Below are positions 1-9,160 of a stretch of 64,000 nt of DNA, piece by piece. How positions within the stretch are numbered: the stretch's first letter is position 1; each line of letters opens with the position of its first letter. The stretch spans positions 124,001 to 188,000 of the forward strand of contig NW_027506913.1 of assembly GCF_052324685.1 (NCBI RefSeq), in the 5' to 3' direction. The notes under the pieces are model-generated. The model saw nothing but the letters and a program-made list of their open reading frames with translations. It was not told the DNA's origin and made no database searches. The position numbers and the translations under genes were made by a program. Origin of the DNA: Brachyhypopomus gauderio (lineage: Eukaryota > Chordata > Actinopteri > Gymnotiformes > Hypopomidae).

Positions 1-131
1 CACAAGAACAAGCATGTAAAAATTCTGAAAACAATTCATGAAATATGCTGGAATTATAAAGACCGCAAGCATGTGATAGAGCTTGCATGGAGAAAAGACC
101 TGCAAGCTGGAATCAACACTAATGAATCAAA

Positions 132-203
132 AGGTTCCACTGAGAGTTGAACTCAGATTGCTGGATTCAGAGTCCAGAGTGCTAACCATTACACCATGGA
201 ACC
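132..203 (-). tRNA. tRNA-Gln(CUG), class B
   Basis: Decodes CAG. On the minus strand the cloverleaf is complete: acceptor GGTTCCA/TGGAACC with discriminator T73, D-stem GTGT/GCAC, anticodon stem CTGGA/TCCAG with loop CTCTGAA, variable loop CAAT, T-stem CTGAG/CTCAG with loop TTCAACT. The A box is TGGTGTAATGG. Class B differs from class A by a compensated pair (T50-A64 for C50-G64) and by A57 for G57. CCA is not encoded. A TTTT run begins at T73. Slot 1 of the left-edge unit. Confidence 0.95.
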
Positions 204-431
204 TAAAAGATAAGTTCTGATTCTTCTGTTTTGCTGGGTTCACAGACCAAGTTAAGCTCAAAGTGACTTGTCTTGAGAGGATGCAAGTTGCAACAACTAC
301 AGACAAGGACTTCCAGCAACAAGATGTTTAGTTGAGGTATTCGATTTGGTCAACTGAAAGACACTTTCTGTTTACACTAGTCTTCAACAACGAAAGCTGG
401 TACAACCCCTGATAAAGAGCATGTAGCAGAA

Positions 432-503
432 AGGTTCCACCGAGAGTCGAACTTGGATTGCTGAATTCAGAGTCCAGCGTGCTAACCATTACACCATGGA
501 ACC
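432..503 (-). tRNA. tRNA-Gln(CUG), class L1
   Basis: Class L has G26 for T26 and A51 for G51, which leaves an A51.C63 mismatch in the T-stem. L1 also has T40, making a G30.U40 wobble in the anticodon stem. The remaining stems and the CTG anticodon are intact. Whether it is charged and stable is unknown. Three T's only at the 3' end. Unit 0. Confidence 0.82.
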
Positions 504-730
504 TACGTTAGACACTTCTGAGTCTTGTTTTGCTGGGTTCACAGACCAAGTTAAGCTCAAATTGACTTGTCTTGAGAGGATGCAGGTTGCAACAACTACA
601 GACAAGGACTTCCAGCAACAAGATATTTAGTTGAGGTATTCGATTTGGTCAACTGAAAGACACTTTCTGTTTACAGTAGTCTTCAACAACGAAAGCTGGT
701 ACAATCCCAGATAAAGAGCATGTAGCAGAA

Positions 731-802
731 AGGTTCCACCGAGAGTCGAACTCGGATTGCTGGATTCAGAGTCCAGAGTGCTAACCATTACACCATGGAA
801 CC
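731..802 (-). tRNA. tRNA-Gln(CUG), class A
   Basis: The canonical CUG gene of the array. T-stem CCGAG/CTCGG and loop TTCGACT, all other parts as in class B, every stem fully paired apart from the usual T13.G22. The 3' flank on the minus strand is TTTCTGC, with no TTTT for the rest of the 227-bp spacer. Unit 0. Confidence 0.96.
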
Positions 803-1029
803 TACTTTAGACACTTCTGAGTCTTGTTTTGCTCGGTTCACAGACCAAGTTAAGCTCAAAGTGACTTGTCATGGGAGAATGCAGGTTGCAACAACTACAG
901 ACAAGGACTTCCAGCAACAAGATAATTAGTTGAGGTATTTGATTTGGTCAACTGAAAGACACTTTCTGTTTACAGTAGTCTTCAACAATGAAAGCTGGTA
1001 CAATCCCAGATAAAGAGCATGTAGCAGAA

Positions 1030-1101
1030 AGGTTCCACCGAGAGTCGAACTCGGATCACTGGATTCAAAGTCCAGAGTGCTGACCATTACACCATGGAAC
1101 C
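1030..1101 (-). tRNA. tRNA-Gln(UUG)
   Basis: Decodes CAA (and CAG by wobble). Anticodon loop CTTTGAA gives anticodon TTG. Besides base 34 it differs from class A by C20 in the D-loop and variable loop TGAT. All stems pair. It always occupies the last slot of a unit and its 5' flank (CTGTGG on the minus strand) is unlike that of the CUG genes. Unit 0. Confidence 0.96.
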
Positions 1102-1130
1102 CACAGCAAAAGTTGTTTCTAGCAAATGAG

Positions 1131-1170
1131 TTGCTGGATTCAGAGTCCAGAATGCTAACACCATGGAAAC
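1131..1170 (-). pseudogene. tRNA-Gln 5' fragment, CUG anticodon arm intact, no T-arm
   Basis: Read on the minus strand this matches tRNA-Gln positions 1-46. It has a 6-nt deletion in the D-arm, a G2-to-T change, C25-to-T, and then stops matching in the variable loop. The anticodon stem and the CTCTGAA loop are perfect. With the A box damaged and the B box absent it should not be transcribed by its own promoter. The same piece sits 101 bp after every unit boundary. In the copies ending near 8762, 12857 and 13923 the 5' end is still GGTTCC, the ancestral state, which confirms its origin. Confidence 0.85.
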
Positions 1171-1177
1171 AGCAAAT

Positions 1178-1241
1178 AGGTTTCCAACTTCTCTGCCGTT
1201 GATTTCAGAGTCTGTTGTGCTTACTACTGCATCACGCAACC
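1178..1241 (-). pseudogene. Strongly diverged tRNA-Gln relic
   Basis: Read on the minus strand it starts GGTTGCGTGATGCAGTAGTA and ends GGAAACCT. Its first 38 bases align without gaps to tRNA-Gln with 27 identities. The whole anticodon loop (CTCTGAA, anticodon CUG) and the D-stem 3' strand (GCAC) are kept, but the anticodon stem no longer pairs and the T-arm is shortened by about 8 nt. The plus-strand bases next to its 5' end (1242-1284) align with the flank of the class B gene (1569-1610), including the stretch CTGTTTTGCTG, so gene and flank decayed together. It recurs 148 bp after every boundary. The relation to tRNA-Gln is my alignment by eye. Confidence 0.65.
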
Positions 1242-1429
1242 AAAGAAATTAGCTTTTGTGAATACTGTTTTGCTGAACACATAGCAAAACATCCTGTCCT
1301 GAGACCCTAGCATATTTGGATTTAAATGACTTCACCAATTCTAGGATAATCAGAAAGCTGTTTGCCACAAGAACAAGCATGTAAAAATTCTGAAAACAAT
1401 TCATGAAATATGCTGGAATTATAAAGACC

Positions 1430-1473
1430 GCAAGCATGTGATAGAGCTTGCATGGAGAAAAGACCTGCAAGCT
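1430..1473. other. Two mutually exclusive hairpins beside the class B gene
   Basis: GCAAGC at 1430-1435 can pair with GCTTGC at 1446-1451 (6 bp, 10-nt loop). The overlapping AGCTTGCA at 1445-1452 can pair perfectly with TGCAAGCT at 1466-1473 (8 bp, 13-nt loop). The two helices share the middle strand, so only one can form. On the minus strand they lie about 24-67 nt past the 3' end of the class B gene, beyond its TTTT. The arrangement recurs in every unit; in units 21, 25, 28, 48 and 51 the base just after the last arm is changed (GCTGAAATC). No function is known to me. Confidence 0.55.
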
Positions 1474-1492
1474 GGAATCAACACTAATGAAT

Positions 1493-1497
1493 CAAAA
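1493..1497 (-). terminator. Pol III terminator of class B genes (first full copy)
   Basis: On the minus strand the discriminator base and the next three bases form TTTT followed by G. This is the minimal oligo-T signal for vertebrate RNA polymerase III. It recurs at the 3' end of every class B gene. The other classes end in TTT then C, so they lack this signal. Confidence 0.6.
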
Positions 1498-1568
1498 GGT
1501 TCCACTGAGAGTTGAACTCAGATTGCTGGATTCAGAGTCCAGAGTGCTAACCATTACACCATGGAACC
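1497..1568 (-). tRNA. tRNA-Gln(CUG), class B
   Basis: Unit 1, slot 1. Confidence 0.95.
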
Positions 1569-1575
1569 TAAAAGA
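1569..1575 (-). terminator. Oligo-T run just upstream of class B gene
   Basis: On the minus strand CTTTTAG lies directly before the 5' end of the class B gene. It is the first TTTT reached by a polymerase that reads through from the upstream class A, L, W or UUG genes, whose spacers contain no TTTT on that strand. It could act as a shared stop for them. It recurs in every unit. Confidence 0.4.
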
Positions 1576-1796
1576 TAAGTTCTGATTCTTCTGTTTTGCT
1601 GGGTTCACAGACCAAGTTAAGCTCAAAGTGACTTGTCTTGAGAGGATGCAAGTTGCAACAACTACAGACAAGGACTTCCAGCAACAAGATGTTTAGTTGA
1701 GGTATTCGATTTGGTCAACTGAAAGACACTTTCTGTTTACACTAGTCTTCAACAACGAAAGCTGTAACAACCCCTGATAAAGAGCATGTAGCAGAA

Positions 1797-1868
1797 AGGT
1801 TCCACCGAGAGTCGAACTCGGATTGCTGGATTCAGAGTCCAGAGTGCTAACCATTACACCATGGAACC
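1797..1868 (-). tRNA. tRNA-Gln(CUG), class A
   Basis: Unit 1, slot 2. The 3' spacer carries the variant GCTGTAACAACC for GCTGGTACAACC. Confidence 0.95.
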
Positions 1869-2095
1869 TACGTTAGACACTTCTGAGTCTTGTTTTGCTC
1901 GGTTCACAGACCAAGTTAAGCTCAAAGTGACTTGTCATGGGAGAATGCAGGTTGCAACAACTACAGACAAGGACTTCCAGCAACAAGATAATTAGTTGAG
2001 GTATTTGATTTGGTCAACTGAAAGACACTTTCTGTTTACAGTAGTCTTCAACAATGAAAGCTGGTACAATCCCAGATAAAGAGCATGTAACAGAA

Positions 2096-2167
2096 AGGTT
2101 CCACCGAGAGTCGAACTCGGATCACTGGATTCAAAGTCCAGAGTGCTGACCATTACACCATGGAACC
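2096..2167 (-). tRNA. tRNA-Gln(UUG)
   Basis: Unit 1, last slot. Confidence 0.95.
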
Positions 2168-2562
2168 CACAGCAAAAGTTGTTTCTAGCAAATGAGTTGC
2201 TGGATTCAGAGTCCAGAATGCTAACACCATGGAAACAGCAAATAGGTTTCCAACTTCTCTGCCGTTGATTTCAGAGTCTGTTGTGCTTACTACTGCATCA
2301 CGCAACCAAAGAAATTAGCTTTTGTGAATACTGTTTTGCTGAACACATAGCAAAACATCCTGTCCTGAGACCCTAGCATATTTGGATTTAAATGACTTCA
2401 CCAATTCTAGGATAATCAGAAAGCTGTTTGCCACAAGAACAAGCATGTAAAAATTCTGAAAACAATTCATGAAATATGCTGGAATTATAAAGACCGCAAG
2501 CATGTGATAGAGCTTGCATGGAGAAAAGACCTGCAAGCTGGAATCAACACTAATGAATCAAA

Positions 2563-2634
2563 AGGTTCCACTGAGAGTTGAACTCAGATTGCTGGATTCA
2601 GAGTCCAGAGTGCTAACCATTACACCATGGAACC
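2563..2634 (-). tRNA. tRNA-Gln(CUG), class B
   Basis: Unit 2, slot 1. Confidence 0.95.
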
Positions 2635-2862
2635 TAAAAGATAAGTTCTGATTCTTCTGTTTTGCTGGGTTCACAGACCAAGTTAAGCTCAAAGTGACTT
2701 GTCTTGAGAGGATGCACGTTGCAACAACTACAGACAAGGACTTCCAGCAACAAGATGTTTAGTTGAGGTATTCGATTTGGTCAACTGAAAGACACTTTCT
2801 GTTTACACTAGTCTTCAACAACGAAAGCTGGTACAACCCCTGATAAAGAGCATGCAGCAGAA

Positions 2863-2934
2863 AGGTTCCACCGAGAGTCGAACTTGGATTGCTGGATTCA
2901 GAGTCCAGCGTGCTAACCATTACACCATGGAACC
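2863..2934 (-). tRNA. tRNA-Gln(CUG), class L2
   Basis: L2 shares G26 and the A51.C63 mismatch with L1 but has a fully paired anticodon stem (TCCAG). The next base on the plus strand begins CTATGTTAG. An open frame of 69 codons on the plus strand runs antisense through this gene and is an artefact. Unit 2, slot 2. Confidence 0.84.
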
Positions 2935-3161
2935 TATGTTAGACACTTCTGAGTCTTGTTTTGCAGGGTTCACAGACCAAGTTAAGCTCAAAGTGACTTG
3001 TCTTGAGAGGATGCAGGTTGCAACAACTACAGACAAGGACTTCCAGCAACAAGATGTTTAGTTGAGGTATTTGATTTGGTCAACTGAAAGACACTTTCTG
3101 TTTACAGTAGTCTTCAACAATGAAAGCTGGTACAATCCCAGATAAAGAGTATGTAGTAGAA

Positions 3162-3233
3162 AGGTTCCACCGAGAGTCGAACTCGGATCACTGGATTCAA
3201 AGTCCAGAGTGCTGACCATTACACCATGGAACC
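3162..3233 (-). tRNA. tRNA-Gln(UUG)
   Basis: Unit 2, last slot. 3' flank on the minus strand is TTTCTACTACAT, a variant that always sits before Tyr-type gaps. Confidence 0.95.
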
Positions 3234-3628
3234 CACAGCAAAAGTTGTTTCTAGCAAATGAGTTTCTGGATTCAGAGTCCAGAATGCTAACACCATGGAA
3301 ACAGCAAATAGGTTTCCAACTTCTCTGTCGTTGATTTCAGAGTCTGTTGTGCTTACTACTGCATCACGCAACCAAAGAAATTAGCTTTTGTGAATACTGT
3401 TTTGCTGAACACATAGCAAAACATCCTGTCCTGAGACCCTAGCATATTTGGATTTAAATGACTTCACCAATTCTAGGATAATCAGAAAGCTGTTTGCCAC
3501 AAGAACAAGCATGTAAAAATTCTGAAAACAATTCATGAAATATGCTGGAATTATATAGACCGCAAGCATGTGATAGAGCTTGCATGGAGAAAAGACCTGC
3601 AAGCTGGAATCAACACTAATGAATCAAA

Positions 3629-3700
3629 AGGTTCCACTGAGAGTTGAACTCAGATTGCTGGATTCAGAGTCCAGAGTGCTAACCATTACACCATGGAACC
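3629..3700 (-). tRNA. tRNA-Gln(CUG), class B
   Basis: Unit 3, slot 1. Confidence 0.95.
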
Positions 3701-3928
3701 TAAAAGATAAGTTCTGATTCTTCTGTTTTGCTGGGTTCACAGACCAAGTTAAGCTCAAAGTGACTTGTCTTGAGAGGATGCAAGTTGCAACAACTACAGA
3801 CAAGGACTTCCAGCAACAAGATGTTTAGTTGAGGTATTCGATTTGGTCAACTGAAAGACACTTTCTGTTTACACTAGTCTTCAACAACGAAAGCTGGTAC
3901 AACCCCTGATAAAGAGCATGTAGCAGAA

Positions 3929-4000
3929 AGGTTCCACCGAGAGTCGAACTTGGATTGCTGAATTCAGAGTCCAGCGTGCTAACCATTACACCATGGAACC
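3929..4000 (-). tRNA. tRNA-Gln(CUG), class L1
   Basis: Unit 3, slot 2. Confidence 0.82.
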
Positions 4001-4227
4001 TACGTTAGACACTTCTGAGTCTTGTTTTGCTGGGTTCACAGACCAAGTTAAGCTCAAATTGACTTGTCTTGAGAGGATGCAGGTTGCAACAACTACAGAC
4101 AAGGACTTCCAGCAACAAGATATTTAGTTGAGGTATTCGATTTGGTCAACTGAAAGACACTTTCTGTTTACAGTAGTCTTCAACAACGAAAGCTGGTACA
4201 ATCCCAGATAAAGAGCATGTAGCAGAA

Positions 4228-4299
4228 AGGTTCCACCGAGAGTCGAACTCGGATTGCTGGATTCAGAGTCCAGAGTGCTAACCATTACACCATGGAACC
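4228..4299 (-). tRNA. tRNA-Gln(CUG), class A
   Basis: Unit 3, slot 3. Confidence 0.95.
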
Positions 4300-4526
4300 T
4301 ACTTTAGACACTTCTGAGTCTTGTTTTGCTCGGTTCACAGACCAAGTTAAGCTCAAAGTGACTTGTCATGGGAGAATGCAGGTTGCAACAACTACAGACA
4401 AGGACTTCCAGCAACAAGATAATTAGTTGAGGTATTTGATTTGGTCAACTGAAAGACACTTTCTGTTTACAGTAGTCTTCAACAATGAAAGCTGGTACAA
4501 TCCCAGATAAAGAGCATGTAGCAGAA

Positions 4527-4598
4527 AGGTTCCACCGAGAGTCGAACTCGGATCACTGGATTCAAAGTCCAGAGTGCTGACCATTACACCATGGAACC
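4527..4598 (-). tRNA. tRNA-Gln(UUG)
   Basis: Unit 3, last slot. Confidence 0.95.
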
Positions 4599-4993
4599 CA
4601 CAGCAAAAGTTGTTTCTAGCAAATGAGTTGCTGGATTCAGAGTCCAGAATGCTAACACCATGGAAACAGCAAATAGGTTTCCAACTTCTCTGCCGTTGAT
4701 TTCAGAGTCTGTTGTGCTTACTACTGCATCACGCAACCAAAGAAATTAGCTTTTGTGAATACTGTTTTGCTGAACACATAGCAAAACATCCTGTCCTGAG
4801 ACCCTAGCATATTTGGATTTAAATGACTTCACCAATTCTAGGATAATCAGAAAGCTGTTTGCCACAAGAACAAGCATGTAAAAATTCTGAAAACAATTCA
4901 TGAAATATGCTGGAATTATAAAGACCGCAAGCATGTGATAGAGCTTGCATGGAGAAAAGACCTGCAAGCTGGAATCAACACTAATGAATCAAA

Positions 4994-5065
4994 AGGTTCC
5001 ACTGAGAGTTGAACTCAGATTGCTGGATTCAGAGTCCAGAGTGCTAACCATTACACCATGGAACC
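4994..5065 (-). tRNA. tRNA-Gln(CUG), class B
   Basis: Unit 4, slot 1. Confidence 0.95.
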
Positions 5066-5293
5066 TAAAAGATAAGTTCTGATTCTTCTGTTTTGCTGGG
5101 TTCACAGACCAAGTTAAGCTCAAAGTGACTTGTCTTGAGAGGATGCAAGTTGCAACAACTACAGACAAGGACTTCCAGCAACAAGATGTTTAGTTGAGGT
5201 ATTCGATTTGGTCAACTGAAAGACACTTTCTGTTTACACTAGTCTTCAACAACGAAAGCTGTAACAACCCCTGATAAAGAGCATGTAGCAGAA

Positions 5294-5365
5294 AGGTTCC
5301 ACCGAGAGTCGAACTCGGATTGCTGGATTCAGAGTCCAGAGTGCTAACCATTACACCATGGAACC
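5294..5365 (-). tRNA. tRNA-Gln(CUG), class A
   Basis: Unit 4, slot 2; GCTGTAACAACC spacer variant as in unit 1. Confidence 0.95.
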
Positions 5366-5592
5366 TACGTTAGACACTTCTGAGTCTTGTTTTGCTCGGT
5401 TCACAGACCAAGTTAAGCTCAAAGTGACTTGTCATGGGAGAATGCAGGTTGCAACAACTACAGACAAGGACTTCCAGCAACAAGATAATTAGTTGAGGTA
5501 TTTGATTTGGTCAACTGAAAGACACTTTCTGTTTACAGTAGTCTTCAACAATGAAAGCTGGTACAATCCCAGATAAAGAGCATGTAACAGAA

Positions 5593-5664
5593 AGGTTCCA
5601 CCGAGAGTCGAACTCGGATCACTGGATTCAAAGTCCAGAGTGCTGACCATTACACCATGGAACC
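5593..5664 (-). tRNA. tRNA-Gln(UUG)
   Basis: Unit 4, last slot. Confidence 0.95.
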
Positions 5665-6059
5665 CACAGCAAAAGTTGTTTCTAGCAAATGAGTTGCTGG
5701 ATTCAGAGTCCAGAATGCTAACACCATGGAAACAGCAAATAGGTTTCCAACTTCTCTGCCGTTGATTTCAGAGTCTGTTGTGCTTACTACTGCATCACGC
5801 AACCAAAGAAATTAGCTTTTGTGAATACTGTTTTGCTGAACACATAGCAAAACATCCTGTCCTGAGACCCTAGCATATTTGGATTTAAATGACTTCACCA
5901 ATTCTAGGATAATCAGAAAGCTGTTTGCCACAAGAACAAGCATGTAAAAATTCTGAAAACAATTCATGAAATATGCTGGAATTATAAAGACCGCAAGCAT
6001 GTGATAGAGCTTGCATGGAGAAAAGACCTGCAAGCTGGAATCAACACTAATGAATCAAA

Positions 6060-6131
6060 AGGTTCCACTGAGAGTTGAACTCAGATTGCTGGATTCAGAG
6101 TCCAGAGTGCTAACCATTACACCATGGAACC
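6060..6131 (-). tRNA. tRNA-Gln(CUG), class B
   Basis: Unit 5, slot 1. Confidence 0.95.
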
Positions 6132-6359
6132 TAAAAGATAAGTTCTGATTCTTCTGTTTTGCTGGGTTCACAGACCAAGTTAAGCTCAAAGTGACTTGTC
6201 TTGAGAGGATGCACGTTGCAACAACTACAGACAAGGACTTCCAGCAACAAGATGTTTAGTTGAGGTATTCGATTTGGTCAACTGAAAGACACTTTCTGTT
6301 TACACTAGTCTTCAACAACGAAAGCTGGTACAACCCCTGATAAAGAGCATGCAGCAGAA

Positions 6360-6431
6360 AGGTTCCACCGAGAGTCGAACTTGGATTGCTGGATTCAGAG
6401 TCCAGCGTGCTAACCATTACACCATGGAACC
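6360..6431 (-). tRNA. tRNA-Gln(CUG), class L2
   Basis: Unit 5, slot 2. Confidence 0.84.
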
Positions 6432-6658
6432 TATGTTAGACACTTCTGAGTCTTGTTTTGCTGGGTTCACAGACCAAGTTAAGCTCAAAGTGACTTGTCT
6501 TGAGAGGATGCAGGTTGCAACAACTACAGACAAGGACTTCCAGCAACAAGATGTTTAGTTGAGGTATTTGATTTGGTCAACTGAAAGACACTTTCTGTTT
6601 ACAGTAGTCTTCAACAATGAAAGCTGGTACAATCCCAGATAAAGAGTATGTAGTAGAA

Positions 6659-6730
6659 AGGTTCCACCGAGAGTCGAACTCGGATCACTGGATTCAAAGT
6701 CCAGAGTGCTGACCATTACACCATGGAACC
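6659..6730 (-). tRNA. tRNA-Gln(UUG)
   Basis: Unit 5, last slot. Confidence 0.95.
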
Positions 6731-7125
6731 CACAGCAAAAGTTGTTTCTAGCAAATGAGTTTCTGGATTCAGAGTCCAGAATGCTAACACCATGGAAACA
6801 GCAAATAGGTTTCCAACTTCTCTGTCGTTGATTTCAGAGTCTGTTGTGCTTACTACTGCATCACGCAACCAAAGAAATTAGCTTTTGTGAATACTGTTTT
6901 GCTGAACACATAGCAAAACATCCTGTCCTGAGACCCTAGCATATTTGGATTTAAATGACTTCACCAATTCTAGGATAATCAGAAAGCTGTTTGCCACAAG
7001 AACAAGCATGTAAAAATTCTGAAAACAATTCATGAAATATGCTGGAATTATATAGACCGCAAGCATGTGATAGAGCTTGCATGGAGAAAAGACCTGCAAG
7101 CTGGAATCAACACTAATGAATCAAA

Positions 7126-7197
7126 AGGTTCCACTGAGAGTTGAACTCAGATTGCTGGATTCAGAGTCCAGAGTGCTAACCATTACACCATGGAACC
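7126..7197 (-). tRNA. tRNA-Gln(CUG), class B
   Basis: Unit 6, slot 1. 5' flank carries AGATAATTTC for AGATAAGTTC. Confidence 0.95.
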
Positions 7198-7425
7198 TAA
7201 AAGATAATTTCTGATTCTTCTGTTTTGCTGGGTTCACAGACCAAGTTAAGCTCAAAGTGACTTGTCTTGAGAGGATGCAAGTTGCAACAACTACAGACAA
7301 GGACTTCCAGCAACAAGATATTTAGTTGAGGTATTCGATTTGGTCAACTGAAAGACACTTTCTGTTTACAGTAGTCTTCAACAATGAAAGCTGGTACAAT
7401 CCCAGATAAAGAGCATGTAGCAGAA

Positions 7426-7497
7426 AGGTTCCACCGAGAGTCGAACTCGGATTGCTGGATTCAGAGTCCAGAGTGCTAACCATTACACCATGGAACC
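7426..7497 (-). tRNA. tRNA-Gln(CUG), class A
   Basis: Unit 6, slot 2; first member of the first 598-bp dimer. Confidence 0.95.
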
Positions 7498-7724
7498 TAC
7501 ATGAGACACTTCTGAGTCTTGTTTTGCTGGGTTCACAGACCAAGTTAAGCTCAAAGTGACTTGTCATGGGAGAATGCATGTTGCAACAACTACAGACAAG
7601 GACTTCCAGCAACAAGATAATTAGTTGAGGTATTTGATTTGGTCAACTGAAAGACACTTTCTGTTTACACTAGTCTTCAACAACGAAAGCTGGTACAACC
7701 CCAGATAAAGAGCATGTAGCAGAA

Positions 7725-7796
7725 AGGTTCCACCGAGAGTCGAACTCGGATTGCTGGATTCAGAGTCCAGAGTGCTAACCATTACACCATGGAACC
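7725..7796 (-). tRNA. tRNA-Gln(CUG), class A
   Basis: Unit 6, slot 3; second member of the first dimer. Confidence 0.95.
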
Positions 7797-8023
7797 TACA
7801 TTAGACATTTCTGAGTCTTGTTTTGCTGGGTTCACAGACCAAGTTAAGCTCAAAGTGACTTGTCATGGGAGAATGCAGGTTGCAACAACTACAGACAAGG
7901 ACTTCCAGCAACAAGATATTTAGTTGAGGTATTCGATTTGGTCAACTGAAAGACACTTTCTGTTTACAGTAGTCTTCAACAATGAAAGCTGGTACAATCC
8001 CAGATAAAGAGCATGTAGCAGAA

Positions 8024-8095
8024 AGGTTCCACCGAGAGTCGAACTCGGATTGCTGGATTCAGAGTCCAGAGTGCTAACCATTACACCATGGAACC
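8024..8095 (-). tRNA. tRNA-Gln(CUG), class A
   Basis: Unit 6, slot 4; first member of the second dimer. Confidence 0.95.
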
Positions 8096-8322
8096 TACAT
8101 GAGACACTTCTGAGTCTTGTTTTGCTGGGTTCACAGACCAAGTTAAGCTCAAAGTGACTTGTCATGGGAGAATGCATGTTGCAACAACTACAGACAAGGA
8201 CTTCCAGCAACAAGATAATTAGTTGAGGTATTTGATTTGGTCAACTGAAAGACACTTTCTGTTTACACTAGTCTTCAACAACGAAAGCTGGTACAACCCC
8301 AGATAAAGAGCATGTAGCAGAA

Positions 8323-8394
8323 AGGTTCCACCGAGAGTCGAACTCGGATTGCTGGATTCAGAGTCCAGAGTGCTAACCATTACACCATGGAACC
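8323..8394 (-). tRNA. tRNA-Gln(CUG), class A
   Basis: Unit 6, slot 5; second member of the second dimer. Confidence 0.95.
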
Positions 8395-8621
8395 TACATT
8401 AGACATTTCTGAGTCTTGTTTTGCTGGGTTCACAGACCAAGTTAAGCTCAAAGTGACTTGTCATGGGAGAATGCAGGTTGCAACAACTACAGACAAGGAC
8501 TTCCAGCAACAAGATAATTAGTTGAGGTATTTGATTTGGTCAACTGAAAGACACTTTCTGTTTACAGTAGTCTTCAACAATGAAAGCTGGTACAATCCCA
8601 GATAAAGAGCATGTAGCAGAA

Positions 8622-8693
8622 AGGTTCCACCGAGAGTCGAACTCGGATCACTGGATTCAAAGTCCAGAGTGCTGACCATTACACCATGGAACC
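8622..8693 (-). tRNA. tRNA-Gln(UUG)
   Basis: Unit 6, last slot. The neighbouring 5' fragment keeps the ancestral GGTTCC end. Confidence 0.95.
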
Positions 8694-9088
8694 CACAGCA
8701 AAAGTTGTTTCTAGCAAATGAGTTGCTGGATTCAGAGTTCAGAATGCTAACACCATGGAACCAGCAAATAGGTTTCCAACTTCTCTGCCGTTGATTTCAG
8801 AGTCTGTTGTGCTTACTACTGCATCACGCAACCAAAGAAATTAGCTTTTGTGAATACTGTTTTGCTGAACACATAGCAAAACATCCTGTCCTGAGACCCT
8901 AGCATATTTGGATTTAAATGACTTCACCAATTCTAGGATAATCAGAAAGCTGTTTGCCACAAGAACAAGCATGTAAAAATTCTGAAAACAATTCATGAAA
9001 TATGCTGGAATTATAAAGACCGCAAGCATGTGATAGAGCTTGCATGGAGAAAAGACCTGCAAGCTGGAATCAACACTAATGAATCAAA

Positions 9089-9160
9089 AGGTTCCACTGA
9101 GAGTTGAACTCAGATTGCTGGATTCAGAGTCCAGAGTGCTAACCATTACACCATGGAACC
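9089..9160 (-). tRNA. tRNA-Gln(CUG), class B
   Basis: Unit 7, slot 1. Confidence 0.95.

Larger units (their letters stand above)
1102..1496. other. 395-bp gap between UUG gene and class B gene (first full copy of 54)
   Basis: This is the only stretch longer than 300 bp without a tRNA gene. It recurs in every unit, starting 72 bases after each boundary listed for the array. Contents along the plus strand are: a short spacer, a 5' tRNA-Gln piece (1131-1170), a decayed tRNA relic (1178-1241), the relic's old flanking spacer, and an AT-rich end with nested inverted repeats (1430-1473). On the minus strand a 73-codon frame spans 1249-1470, with Phe or Tyr at residue 16 (40 and 14 copies). It is hydrophobic in the middle, has no motif I recognise, and overlaps the inverted repeats. 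I do not call it a gene, because the intact frame follows from near-identity of the copies. A left-edge partial copy occupies 1-131. Confidence 0.85.
1..6994 (-). repeat. 3497-bp higher-order block in two copies
   Basis: Positions 1-3497 and 3498-6994 have the same module order (B, L1, A, UUG, B, A, UUG, B, L2, UUG) with few base differences. One visible difference is AAAG versus ATAG at residue 16 of the gap frame near the left edge. Confidence 0.85.
7426..8621 (-). repeat. 598-bp dimer duplicated inside a 1963-bp unit
   Basis: Four class A modules lie in a row. Modules 7426 and 8024 share the flank CATGAGACACTTCTG, and modules 7725 and 8323 share CATTAGACATTTCTG. The duplicated block is therefore a pair of 299-bp modules, not a single one. 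Confidence 0.93.

Noticed and set aside
1030-1101. Possible suppressor or chimeric tRNA with non-Gln identity
   Set aside because: Both anticodons and the body, including G10-C25 and the weak first stem end, are ordinary tRNA-Gln; no stop anticodon is present anywhere.
1249-1470. A 73-codon hydrophobic open frame on the minus strand, present in all 54 gaps with only one amino-acid variant
   Set aside because: The gaps are almost identical in DNA, so an intact frame in each copy carries no weight. It overlaps inverted repeats and lies between Pol III genes. No motif or homologue is recognised, and the few changes seen (one missense, one silent) are too few to test for coding selection.
1445-1473. 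Resemblance of AGCTTGCATG and GACCTGCA to a cloning-vector polylinker
   Set aside because: The match is short and scrambled, and the stretch recurs in every unit as part of the repeat; not contamination.
2852-3061. A 69-codon plus-strand frame recurring in units with class L2 genes
   Set aside because: It runs antisense through the tRNA gene and opens only because L2 flanks have ATGCAG. It is a by-product of the tRNA sequence.
7322-7615. A 97-codon minus-strand frame in the 1963-bp units (four copies)
   Set aside because: It reads straight through a class A tRNA gene and its spacer, and is produced by spacer variants; not a gene.
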